Assembly: GCF_040054535.1 (NCBI RefSeq)
Contig: NC_090787.1
Span: 16,923,501 to 16,987,500, forward strand
Source of the DNA: Antennarius striatus
Taxonomy: Eukaryota; Chordata; Actinopteri; Lophiiformes; Antennariidae
Direction: 5' to 3'
DNA length: 64,000 nucleotides
Positions 47,697 to 59,818 of this stretch are shown piece after piece. Numbering within the stretch: the first letter of the stretch is position 1; every line of letters begins with the position of its first letter. The notes beneath the pieces are model-generated. The model was not told where the DNA came from. It saw nothing but the letters and a program-made list of their open reading frames with translations, and ran no database searches. The position numbers were made by a program, and so were the translations under genes.

Positions 47697-49400
47697 AGTT
47701 TTTGGGGGCGGCAGTGGTTCAGTTGGCAGAGCAGGTCATCCAATGATCCCAAGGTTGGCAGTTTGATTCCCACTCCTGCCCAACCACCCGGTATGTGAGA
47801 GCTGTTGCCCACACAGGTTCCCTCTCGTCATGTAGCCTCAAAAGCATTTCATATGTGCTGTTCCAGCGTGTTGGCACCTCACTGATAAGTCACAGCATTG
47901 GTCTTCCCATCTTTTGCGGCACATGTGCGAGCTTCTGATGTGATCTGATGTGACAATGTGCCCAGCTTTGTGTGTGATGGATGTGAGTGTGAGAATCTGA
48001 TCACAAAATTTTCTAAGGTTTTATTTTGTTAACTGACTAATCAAATTGTTGTAGGGAGCCAGAGCATTTCAGTTTTAACAACCACATTTGAATTCACTAT
48101 ACATCATGTGTATATGAACAATAATCTGAGCAATGTCAAGTTTTTCACATGTTGTTTTCATGTGTGTGTACAGTTATGAGGATAGTGGCCCCTCTGCACA
48201 GAGGTCTACGCAGATACGGCAGGGGACGACCAGGTCCAGATCTCCACAGGCTCAGCCATACCATCGCTTGGAGCCCCGGAGAACTGGAGATGGCTTGACA
48301 TTGCCCAAGTCAGGTACCTCATGCCATGGAGACCACCAGGAGCCCGGGTGGACAGTGGTGCAGCCTGTTCTTGCACCTTGCGGACATCGCAGCCGCCAAC
48401 GCCTACATTCTGCACTGTGACATTGCCAGTTCAGGGGTGCCAGGGGTGGACAGGAGCAGCAGATCGGACAGGAGGGGGGTATACCACACTCCTGTTGCCA
48501 TTAACACCAGTCAGCGAGCCACTGAACACAGGATTTGTCATGCTGCCTTCCAGTGGACAAACGAGTGAGCCTCACCTAGTAGAAATGTAAAACCTTCCAT
48601 GTGGGACTGTGTCTTCATTTGGACAGAAACTGCTTTACAGAGAGGCATATGTAAAAAAAAAAAACTACATTATTTTAATTTCTAAGGTTAGTTTAATTTT
48701 AAAATATTTTTGGGGGGTTTTTTGCCTAGTTTTTTTGTACAATGCCAAAAAAACTGTATATAAGTATGTGTAAACCTTGAATTGTACAACTTTCAGCTGC
48801 AGTGATTACGTTCTTGTTCCACATTCCTACTTGTTGCTCCATTTAAATATGAAGCTAATTATTTGCCAGTAAATCTCTGCTCCTTTGCCACATAATAACA
48901 CAAAAATACAACATCAGAAATTTTATCATTTAACATAAGCTATCAGCAGCAGTGACGCTGAATCACATTTAACATTACTGAGGAATATCTGGAAGTGCTT
49001 TTAGTGGAGATTGACTATGAAGAATTTTTCAAAATGTCTGTCTCTTAATATAATTTTAAAAATTATATAAAATTCAATCCGCACAGTTAGGGAGGAGAAC
49101 CACTAGCATTGACAGCACCACTTTAGGGTTTTTTTGTTTTTTAAATTTAGTATACTTTAGTAATCCTCGAAGAGAAATTAAGAGCACACCCTTAGAAACA
49201 CAAACAAATGAGCAACTTTGTAAAGGTGGACAGCACCTTGGCAGTGCTCCAGAGGTGAGCTGACACCTCCTACTGTCAAATTATAGTCATGGCAGCTGGG
49301 CGAACCACTGATCTTTGGAACATTGCATGACCCGCTCTAACACTGAGCCACTGCTGCCCCAAAAGCTTCCCTTGTGCCGCATCAGGGACTTTTTTTCCCC

Positions 49401-49472
49401 TGCCGTGACCCGGATTCGAACCGGGGTTGCTGCGGCCACAACGCAGAGTACTAACCACTATACGATCACGGC
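49401..49472 (-). tRNA. tRNA-His (GTG), unit 7
   Basis: Consensus copy, T-loop TTCGAAT. The downstream T-run is TTTT. Confidence 0.95.
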
Positions 49473-50224
49473 AAGCTACTGAGGGACACTTATTGAAAAG
49501 AAACTACCAAAGCTCTTATAGATGGGGCATGTGGGTGGATGGCCCAGAGGCAAAGTTCAGAAGGGCAAGAAAAAAATTATACAAATTCATTACATGAAAC
49601 AGTGGATGGCCTGGTCCATTTAAGAAAAAGAAGCTATTTCACAAACATTTTCCAACTCAAGGTAGAAAATATTCAATAAAAATGTCCATTTTGAGGTATT
49701 TATCTGTGCAGTCCAGCAGTTCAGGTGACAGGAGGGTAAAATCAATGAAAATCAATGACAATCAATGACAAATCTCTTCCATGAAGACACAGTTACCCTG
49801 ATAAAATGAAATAAATAAATATTGAAACTCAAATGGCAGTAAATAAACATGCTCTACCATGACCAACATTACCTGCAGAAAAGGAAACCCAGCTCACACA
49901 ACCAGCAACACAAAACACAAGGAGAGTCTAACAAAGTCAGCAAACATTTATCACTTCCTGTTTAGGCATGTGACCCTAGGGCCTAGACCCATGACAACAA
50001 TTGACCCTGAGCGTAAAGTGAATATGATGCAGCGGTGCTTTAATAATGTAAAGTTATTTTATTTTATTATTTCATAATATTTAATATTCATATTTTCATT
50101 TAACTTTAAAATATCTGATTGTTACGGTAAAATAATAATGTGAAAATGTATCATAACTAAAAAATCCAAGTGAACGTGTTGTGAATGAGGACGCGTGTGA
50201 ACGGGGATTTTGCTTTTCCATGGA

Positions 50225-50306
50225 GTCACGGTGGCCGAGAGGTTAAGGCGTTGGACTTGAAATCCAATGGGGTTTCCCCGCACAGGTTCGAATCCTGTTC
50301 GTGACG
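50225..50306 (+). tRNA. tRNA-Ser (TGA), unit 7
   Basis: TGA anticodon at 50258..50260 on a body identical to the consensus CGA copies (T-loop TTCGAAT); the cleanest TGA gene in the array, with its twin in unit 10. Confidence 0.95.
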
Positions 50307-52386
50307 AGTTTTTGGGGGCATCAGTGGTTCAGTTGGCCGAGCAGGTCATCCAATGATCCCAAGGTTGGAGGTTTGATTCCCACTCCTGCCCAACCACTCG
50401 GAATGTGAGAGGTGTTGCCCACACAGGTTCCCTCTCGTCATGTAGCCTCAACAGCATTTCATATGTGCTGTTCCAGGGTGTTGGCACCTCACTGATAAGT
50501 CACAGCATTGGTCTTCCCATCTTTTGCTGCACATGTGCGAGCTTCTGATGTGATCTGATGTGACAATGTGCCCAGCTTTGTGTGTGATGGATGTGAGTGT
50601 GAGAATCTGATCACATGATTTTCTAACCAATATATCGAGACTATGTGCAATGAAAATTGAGTGCCGAATGCTGAGCTGTCTAGCGAATGCAATGATGTAA
50701 GGTGCTGCATCGGTCACAAGACACTTCAGTTAATTGGTTATGGCCCAACCATTGACTTGATCCAAATTGTCAGCAGTGTGACTTTGTGGAAAGTATTGCA
50801 TTTCCAACAAAAATGTACTCAAGTTTTGCAGTTTTGTACTGCAAAATCTCATTCATGTAGTGACAGGTATTTCAATTTTCAGTCGTGTCCGTTCCTCCTC
50901 CCTTTTTGGCCACCTGGTCTGAAAATTACATCAAGTCAACCCATCTTTCTGGGTTTTATTTTAAATGTTATTTTATATTTATTGCTATTTGCATTGCTTT
51001 TAAGGTTTTATTTTGTTAACTGACTAATCAAATTGTTGTAGGGAGCCAGAGCATTTCAGTTTTAACAACCACATTTAAATTCACTATCCATCATGTGCAT
51101 ATGAACAATAATCTGAGCAATGTCAAGTTTTTCACATGTTGTTTTCATGTGTGTGTACAGTTATGAGGATAGTGGCCCCTCTGCACAGAGGTCTACCCAG
51201 ATACGGCAGGGGACGACCAGGTCCAGATCTCCACAGGCTCAGCCATACCATCGCTTGGAGCCCTGGAGAACTGGAGATGGCTTGACATTGCCCAAGTCAG
51301 GTACCTCATGCCATGGAGACCACCAGGAGCCCGGGTGGACAGTGGTGCAGCCTGTTCTTGCACCTTGTGGACATCGCAGCCGCCAACGCCTACATTCTTC
51401 ACTGTGACATTGCCAGTTCAGGGGTGCCAGGGGTGGACAGGAGCAGCAGATCGGACAGGAGGGGGGTATACCACACTCCTGTTGCCATTAACACCAGTCA
51501 GCGAGCCACAGAACACAGGATTTGTCATGCTGCCTTCCAGTGGACAAACGAGTGAGCCTCACCTAGTAGAAGTGTAAAACCTTCAGTGTGGGACTGTGTC
51601 TTCATTTGGACAGAAACTGCTTTACAGCGTGGCATATGTAAAAAAAACAAACAAACATTATTTTAATTTCTAAGGTTAGTTTAATTTTAAAATATTTTTG
51701 TTTTGTTTTGCCTAGTTTTTTTGTACAATGCCAAAAAAAACTGTAAATAAGTATGTGTAAACCTTGAATTGTACAACTTTCAGCTGCAGTGATTACGTTC
51801 TTGTTCCACATTCCTACTTGTTGCTCCATTTAAATATGAAGCTAATTATTTGCCAGTTAATCTCTGCTCTTTTGCCACATAATAACACAAAAATACAACA
51901 TCAGAAATTTCATCATTTAGCATAAGGTATCAGCAGCAGTGACGCTGAATCACATTTAACATTACTGAGGAATATCTGGAAGTGCTTTTAGTGGAGATTG
52001 ACTATGAAGAATTTTTCAAAATGTCTGTCTCTTAATATAATTTTAAAAATTATATAAAATTCAATCCACACAGTTAGGGAGGAGAACCACTAGCATTGAC
52101 AGCACCACTTTAAGGTTTGTTTGTTTTTTAAATTTAGTATACTTTAGTAATCCTCGAAGGGAAATTAAGAGCACACCCTTAGAAACACAAACAAATGAGC
52201 AACTTTGTAAAAGGGGAAAGCACCTTGGCAGTGCTCCAGAGGTGAGCTGACACCTCCTACTGTCAGCTTATAGTCCAGGCAGCTGGGCGAACCACTGATC
52301 TTTGGAATATTGGATGACCTGCTCTACCACTGAGCCACTGCTGTCCCAAAAACTTCCCTCATGCCACGTCAGGGACTTCTTTCCCC

Positions 52387-52458
52387 TGCCGTGACCCGGA
52401 TTCGAACCGGGGTTGCTGCGGCCACAACGCAGAGTACTAACCACTATACGATCACGGC
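52387..52458 (-). tRNA. tRNA-His (GTG), unit 8
   Basis: Identical to the unit 5 copy. Confidence 0.95.
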
Positions 52459-53125
52459 AAGCTACTGAGGGACACTTATTGAAAAGAAACTACCAAAGCT
52501 CTTATAGATGGGGCATGTGGGTGGATGGCCCAGAGGCAAAGTTCAGAAGGGCAAGAAAAAAATTATACAAATTCATTACATGAAACAGTGGATGGCCTGG
52601 TCCATTTAAGAAAAAGAAGCTATTTCACAAACATTTTCCAACTCAAGGTAGAAAATATTCAATAAAAATGTCCATTTTGAGGTATTTATCTGTGCAGTCC
52701 AGCAGTTCAGGTGACAGGAGGGTAAAATCAATGAAAATCAATGACAAATCTCTTCCATGAAGACACAGTTACCCTGATAAAATGAAATAAATAAATATTG
52801 AAACTCAAATGGCAGTAAATAAACATGCTCTACCATGACCAATATTACCTGTAGAAAAGGAAGCCCAGCTCACAAAACCAGCAACACAAAACCCAAGGAG
52901 AGTCCAACAAAGTCAGCAAACATTTATCACTTCCTGTTTAGGCATGTGACCCTAGGGCCTAGACCCATGACAACAATTGACCCTGAGCGTAAAGTGAATA
53001 TGATGCAGCGGTGCTTTAATAATGTAAAGTCATTTAATGTGTGAACATGTATCATAACTAAAAAATCCAAGTGAACGTGTTGTGAATGAGGACACGTGTG
53101 AACGGGGATTTTGCTTTTCCATGGA

Positions 53126-53207
53126 GTCACGGTGGCCGAGAGGTTAAGGCGTTGGACTCGAAATCCAATGGGGTTTCCCCGCACAGGTTCGAATCCTGTT
53201 CGTGACG
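53126..53207 (+). tRNA. tRNA-Ser (CGA), unit 8
   Basis: Identical to the unit 5 copy, with the same short TTTT run after it. Confidence 0.95.
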
Positions 53208-53693
53208 AGATTTTGGGGGCGGCAGTGCTTCAGTTGGCAGAGCAGGTCATCCAATGATCCCAAGGTTGGCAGTTTGATTCCCACTCCTGCCCAACGACCT
53301 GGAATGTGAGAGGTGTTGCCCACACAGGTTCCCTCTCGTCATGTAGCCTCAACAGCATTTCATATGTGCTGTTCCAGCATGTTGGCACCTCACTGATAAG
53401 TCACAGCATTGGTCTTCCCATCTTTTGTTGCACATGTGCAAGCTTCTGATGTGATCTGATGTGACAATGTGCCCAGCTTTGTGTGTGATGGATGTGAGTG
53501 TGAGAATCTGATCACAAAATTTTCTAAGGTTTTATTTTGTTAACTAATCAAATTGTTGTAGGGAGCCAGAGCATTTCAGTTTTAACAACCACATTTGAAT
53601 TCAGTATCCATCATGTGTATATGAACAATAATCTGAGCAATGTCAAGTTTTTCACATGTTGTATTCATGTGTGTGTACAGTTATGAGGATAGT

Positions 53694-54035
53694 CCTTCAA
53701 GCTTAATGGCATAATTGAAAAGTGTTGCTGCTCACTGGATATTACAGCTGCTGGTATCTTGGGATTGACTTTTACAACCTGGGGGGGGGGGGGTTCAGAC
53801 GGTTGTCAATCAGGAGGAGCTTGGTCCAGTTTAATGAGGGGTAAGCTGGACGATATGGATGTTTCGTCTGTTGTGATGAGCACATTCTCCTGGGAGTCTG
53901 AAGGACATTCAGGTGTAGAACATATGACCTCCCTTCCCTTCTCTGTTTCTAATGTCACCTCCTCTGGAGCACTAAGCTCTGCCTCATTCACAGTTGCTGG
54001 CTGGTTTTAAGGGTTTCTAAGTGAGACTTAGAGTC
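53694..54035 (-). pseudogene. CRACDL exon fragment captured in unit 8
   Basis: Twin of the unit 5 fragment; no difference seen. Confidence 0.9.
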
Positions 54036-54241
54036 AAACACAAACAAATGAGCAATTTTGTAAAAGGGGACAGCACCTTGGCAGTGCTCCAGAGTTGAGC
54101 TGACACCTCCTACTGTCAGCTTATAGTCCAGGCAGCTGTGCGAACCACCGATCTTTGGAACATTGGATGACCTGCTCTACCACTGAGCCACTGCTGCCCA
54201 TAAAAATTTCCCTTGTGCCGTGTCAGGGACTTTTTTTCCCC

Positions 54242-54313
54242 TGCCGTGACCCGGATTCGAACCGGGGTTGCTGCGGCCACAACGCAGAGTACTAACCACT
54301 ATACGATCACGGC
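54242..54313 (-). tRNA. tRNA-His (GTG), unit 9
   Basis: Identical to unit 6, including the GCAAGCTATTG flank. Confidence 0.95.
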
Positions 54314-55065
54314 AAGCTATTGAGGGACACTTATTGAAAAGAAACTACCAAAGCTCTTATAGATGGGGCATGTGGGTGGATGGCCCAGAGGCAAAGTTCA
54401 GAAGGGCAAGAAAAAAATTATACAAATTCATTACATGAAACAGTGGATGGCCTGGTCCATTTAAGAAAAAGAAGCTATTTCACAAACATTTTCCAACTCA
54501 AGGTAGAAAATATTCAATAAAAATGTCCATTTTGAGGTATTTATCTGTGCAGTCCAGCAGTTCAGGTGACAGGAGGGTAAAATCAATGAAAATCAATGAC
54601 AATCAATGACAAATCTCTTCCATGAAGACACAGTTACCCTGATAAAATGAAATAAATAAATATTGAAACTCAAATGGCAGTAAATAAACATGCTCTACCA
54701 TGACCAACATTACCTGCAGAAAAGAAAACCCAGCTCACACAACCAGCAACACAAAACACAAGGAGAGTCTAACAAAGTCAGCAAACATTTATCACTTCCT
54801 GTTTAGGCATGTGACCCTAGGGCCTAGACCCATGACAACAATTGACCCTGAGCGTAAAGTGAATATGATGCAGCGGTGCTTTAATAATGTAAAGTTATTT
54901 TATTTTATTATTTCATAATATTTAATATTCATATTTTCATTTAACTTTAAAATATCTGATTGTTACGGTAAAATAATAATGTGAAAATGTATCATAACTA
55001 AAAAATCCAAGTGAACGTGTTGTGAATGAGGACGCGTGTGAACGGGGATTTTGCTTTTCCATGGA

Positions 55066-55147
55066 GTCACGGTGGCCGAGTGGTTAAGGCGTTGGACTTG
55101 AAATCCAATGGGGTTTCCCCGCACAGGTTTGAGTCCTGTTCGTGACG
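55066..55147 (+). tRNA. tRNA-Ser (TGA), unit 9, doubtful function
   Basis: Identical to the unit 6 copy with the damaged T-loop TTTGAGT. Confidence 0.8.
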
Positions 55148-56851
55148 AGTTTTTGGGGGCGGCAGTGGTTCAGTTGGCAGAGCAGGTCATCCAATGATCC
55201 CAAGGTTGGCAGTTTGATTCCCACTCCTGCCCAACCACCCGGTATGTGAGAGCTGTTGCCCACACAGGTTCCCTCTCGTCATGTAGCCTCAAAAGCATTT
55301 CATATGTGCTGTTCCAGCGTGTTGGCACCTCACTGATAAGTCACAGCATTGGTCTTCCCATCTTTTGCGGCACATGTGCGAGCTTCTGATGTGATCTGAT
55401 GTGACAATGTGCCCAGCTTTGTGTGTGATGGATGTGAGTGTGAGAATCTGATCACAAAATTTTCTAAGGTTTTATTTTGTTAACTGACTAATCAAATTGT
55501 TGTAGGGAGCCAGAGCATTTCAGTTTTAACAACCACATTTGAATTCACTATACATCATGTGTATATGAACAATAATCTGAGCAATGTCAAGTTTTTCACA
55601 TGTTGTTTTCATGTGTGTGTACAGTTATGAGGATAGTGGCCCCTCTGCACAGAGGTCTACGCAGATACGGCAGGGGACGACCAGGTCCAGATCTCCACAG
55701 GCTCAGCCATACCATCGCTTGGAGCCCCGGAGAACTGGAGATGGCTTGACATTGCCCAAGTCAGGTACCTCATGCCATGGAGACCACCAGGAGCCCGGGT
55801 GGACAGTGGTGCAGCCTGTTCTTGCACCTTGCGGACATCGCAGCCGCCAACGCCTACATTCTGCACTGTGACATTGCCAGTTCAGGGGTGCCAGGGGTGG
55901 ACAGGAGCAGCAGATCGGACAGGAGGGGGGTATACCACACTCCTGTTGCCATTAACACCAGTCAGCGAGCCACTGAACACAGGATTTGTCATGCTGCCTT
56001 CCAGTGGACAAACGAGTGAGCCTCACCTAGTAGAAATGTAAAACCTTCCATGTGGGACTGTGTCTTCATTTGGACAGAAACTGCTTTACAGAGAGGCATA
56101 TGTAAAAAAAAAAAACTACATTATTTTAATTTCTAAGGTTAGTTTAATTTTAAAATATTTTTGGGGGGTTTTTTGCCTAGTTTTTTTGTACAATGCCAAA
56201 AAAACTGTATATAAGTATGTGTAAACCTTGAATTGTACAACTTTCAGCTGCAGTGATTACGTTCTTGTTCCACATTCCTACTTGTTGCTCCATTTAAATA
56301 TGAAGCTAATTATTTGCCAGTAAATCTCTGCTCCTTTGCCACATAATAACACAAAAATACAACATCAGAAATTTTATCATTTAACATAAGCTATCAGCAG
56401 CAGTGACGCTGAATCACATTTAACATTACTGAGGAATATCTGGAAGTGCTTTTAGTGGAGATTGACTATGAAGAATTTTTCAAAATGTCTGTCTCTTAAT
56501 ATAATTTTAAAAATTATATAAAATTCAATCCGCACAGTTAGGGAGGAGAACCACTAGCATTGACAGCACCACTTTAGGGTTTTTTTGTTTTTTAAATTTA
56601 GTATACTTTAGTAATCCTCGAAGAGAAATTAAGAGCACACCCTTAGAAACACAAACAAATGAGCAACTTTGTAAAGGTGGACAGCACCTTGGCAGTGCTC
56701 CAGAGGTGAGCTGACACCTCCTACTGTCAAATTATAGTCATGGCAGCTGGGCGAACCACTGATCTTTGGAACATTGCATGACCCGCTCTAACACTGAGCC
56801 ACTGCTGCCCCAAAAGCTTCCCTTGTGCCGCATCAGGGACTTTTTTTCCCC

Positions 56852-56923
56852 TGCCGTGACCCGGATTCGAACCGGGGTTGCTGCGGCCACAACGCAGAGT
56901 ACTAACCACTATACGATCACGGC
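56852..56923 (-). tRNA. tRNA-His (GTG), unit 10
   Basis: Identical to the unit 7 copy. Confidence 0.95.
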
Positions 56924-57675
56924 AAGCTACTGAGGGACACTTATTGAAAAGAAACTACCAAAGCTCTTATAGATGGGGCATGTGGGTGGATGGCCCAGAG
57001 GCAAAGTTCAGAAGGGCAAGAAAAAAATTATACAAATTCATTACATGAAACAGTGGATGGCCTGGTCCATTTAAGAAAAAGAAGCTATTTCACAAACATT
57101 TTCCAACTCAAGGTAGAAAATATTCAATAAAAATGTCCATTTTGAGGTATTTATCTGTGCAGTCCAGCAGTTCAGGTGACAGGAGGGTAAAATCAATGAA
57201 AATCAATGACAATCAATGACAAATCTCTTCCATGAAGACACAGTTACCCTGATAAAATGAAATAAATAAATATTGAAACTCAAATGGCAGTAAATAAACA
57301 TGCTCTACCATGACCAACATTACCTGCAGAAAAGGAAACCCAGCTCACACAACCAGCAACACAAAACACAAGGAGAGTCTAACAAAGTCAGCAAACATTT
57401 ATCACTTCCTGTTTAGGCATGTGACCCTAGGGCCTAGACCCATGACAACAATTGACCCTGAGCGTAAAGTGAATATGATGCAGCGGTGCTTTAATAATGT
57501 AAAGTTATTTTATTTTATTATTTCATAATATTTAATATTCATATTTTCATTTAACTTTAAAATATCTGATTGTTACGGTAAAATAATAATGTGAAAATGT
57601 ATCATAACTAAAAAATCCAAGTGAACGTGTTGTGAATGAGGACGCGTGTGAACGGGGATTTTGCTTTTCCATGGA

Positions 57676-57757
57676 GTCACGGTGGCCGAGAGGTTAAGGC
57701 GTTGGACTTGAAATCCAATGGGGTTTCCCCGCACAGGTTCGAATCCTGTTCGTGACG
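57676..57757 (+). tRNA. tRNA-Ser (TGA), unit 10
   Basis: Identical to the unit 7 copy, TGA with intact T-loop. Confidence 0.95.
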
Positions 57758-59621
57758 AGTTTTTGGGGGCATCAGTGGTTCAGTTGGCCGAGCAGGTCAT
57801 CCAATGATCCCAAGGTTGGAGGTTTGATTCCCACTCCTGCCCAACCACTCGGAATGTGAGAGGTGTTGCCCACACAGGTTCCCTCTCGTCATGTAGCCTC
57901 AACAGCATTTCATATGTGCTGTTCCAGGGTGTTGGCACCTCACTGATAAGTCACAGCATTGGTCTTCCCATCTTTTGCTGCACATGTGCGAGCTTCTGAT
58001 GTGATCTGATGTGACAATGTGCCCAGCTTTGTGTGTGATGGATGTGAGTGTGAGAATCTGATCACATGATTTTCTAACCAATATATCGAGACTATGTGCA
58101 ATGAAAATTGAGTGCCGAATGCTGAGCTGTCTAGCGAATGCAATGATGTAAGGTGCTGCATCGGTCACAAGACACTTCAGTTAATTGGTTATGGCCCAAC
58201 CATTGACTTGATCCAAATTGTCAGCAGTGTGACTTTGTGGAAAGTATTGCATTTCCAACAAAAATGTACTCAAGTTTTGCAGTTTTGTACTGCAAAATCT
58301 CATTCATGTAGTGACAGGTATTTCAATTTTCAGTCGTGTCCGTTCCTCCTCCCTTTTTGGCCACCTGGTCTGAAAATTACATCAAGTCAACCCATCTTTC
58401 TGGGTTTTATTTTAAATGTTATTTTATATTTATTGCTATTTGCATTGCTTTTAAGGTTTTATTTTGTTAACTGACTAATCAAATTGTTGTAGGGAGCCAG
58501 AGCATTTCAGTTTTAACAACCACATTTAAATTCACTATCCATCATGTGCATATGAACAATAATCTGAGCAATGTCAAGTTTTTCACATGTTGTTTTCATG
58601 TGTGTGTACAGTTATGAGGATAGTGGCCCCTCTGCACAGAGGTCTACCCAGATACGGCAGGGGACGACCAGGTCCAGATCTCCACAGGCTCAGCCATACC
58701 ATCGCTTGGAGCCCTGGAGAACTGGAGATGGCTTGACATTGCCCAAGTCAGGTACCTCATGCCATGGAGACCACCAGGAGCCCGGGTGGACAGTGGTGCA
58801 GCCTGTTCTTGCACCTTGTGGACATCGCAGCCGCCAACGCCTACATTCTTCACTGTGACATTGCCAGTTCAGAGGTGCCAGGGGTGGACAGGAGCAGCAG
58901 ATCGGACAGGAGGGGGGTATACCACACTCCTGTTGCCATTAACACCAGTCAGCGAGCCACAGAACACAGGATTTGTCATGCTGCCTTCCAGTGGACAAAC
59001 GAGTGAGCCTCACCTAGTAGAAGTGTAAAACCTTCCATGTGGGACTGTGTCTTCATTTGGACAGAAACTGCTTTACAGAGAGGCATATGTAAAAAAAAAA
59101 AACTACATTATTTTAATTTCCAAGGTTAGTTTAATTTTAAAATATTTTTGTTTGTTTTTTGCCTAGTGTTTTTGTACAATGCCAAAAAAACTGTAAATAA
59201 GTATGTGTAAACCTTGAATTGTACAACTTTCAGCTGCAGTGATTACGTTCTTGTTCCACATTCCTACTTGTTGCTTCATTTAAATATGAAGCTAATTATT
59301 TGCCAGTTAATCTCTGCTCCTTTTCCACATAATAACACAAAAATACAACATCAGAAATTTCATCATTTAACATAAGGTATCAGCAGCAGTGACGCTGAAT
59401 CACATTTAACATTACTGAGAAATATCTGGAAGTGCTTTTAGTGGAGATTGACTATAAAGAGCTTTTCAAAATGTCCGTCCCTTAATATAACCTTAGTATT
59501 TTAAAAATTATATAAAATTGAATCCACTAATAAAGCAGCCTTTAAAGAGTTGCATCTGACCCTCGCTGAAATTCAAAGCCAGTTTGCCTTCAGGATGGGC
59601 AGTTATACATGTCTGCTTCTC

Positions 59622-59818
59622 TCAGTCCATGGACTTATCACTCCAAGCCATTGACTTTCTCTTTGCCAGTTCCATCCAGGACGGCTGGCCACTGTCAGAC
59701 ACGGACTGCAAAGCTGATGTTATTGTGGGTGAAGAGGAGGGTGATGAAGATGACGGCACATTTTTCCACAGCCATTTGTCCTCACGAGTTCTGTCAGGAA
59801 CTTTGATAGGACCGGTAT
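59622..59818 (-). CDS. cracdl: CRACDL last exon with stop
   Basis: 197 bp after a TTTCTCTTTCAG acceptor. Reads GPIKVPDRTREDKWLWKN, a Ser run, GQPSWMELAKRKSMAWSD and TGA. This is the most diagnostic part of the family. Confidence 0.85.

Larger units (their letters stand above)
46585..49081. repeat. Array unit 6 (full type with internal deletion)
   Basis: 2497 bp. tRNA-His 46791..46862, tRNA-Ser(TGA) 47615..47696, long 752-bp spacer. About 430 bp of the hAT region are missing, but the piggyBac-like fragment is kept. Confidence 0.9.
49082..52068. repeat. Array unit 7 (full type)
   Basis: 2987 bp, tRNA-His 49401..49472, tRNA-Ser(TGA) 50225..50306, spacer 752 bp, hAT and piggyBac-like fragments present. 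Confidence 0.9.
52069..54035. repeat. Array unit 8 (twin of unit 5)
   Basis: Repeats unit 5 at +7451 bp, including the 13-base G-run. Confidence 0.92.
54036..56532. repeat. Array unit 9 (twin of unit 6)
   Basis: Repeats unit 6 at +7451 bp with the same internal deletion. Confidence 0.92.
56533..59524. repeat. Array unit 10 (twin of unit 7, right end diverges)
   Basis: Matches unit 7 at +7451 bp up to about 58870, then its end follows the unit 6 version (ACAGAGAGGCATATG) and adds unique changes before stopping at CRACDL 3' flank sequence (about 59524). Confidence 0.9.

Noticed and set aside
35897-59028. Short open frames of 60-120 codons repeated in many array units
   Set aside because: They overlap each other on both strands, several run through the tRNA or SINE, and they recur only because the DNA is tandemly repeated. 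Those with recognisable content are transposase or CRACDL fragments.
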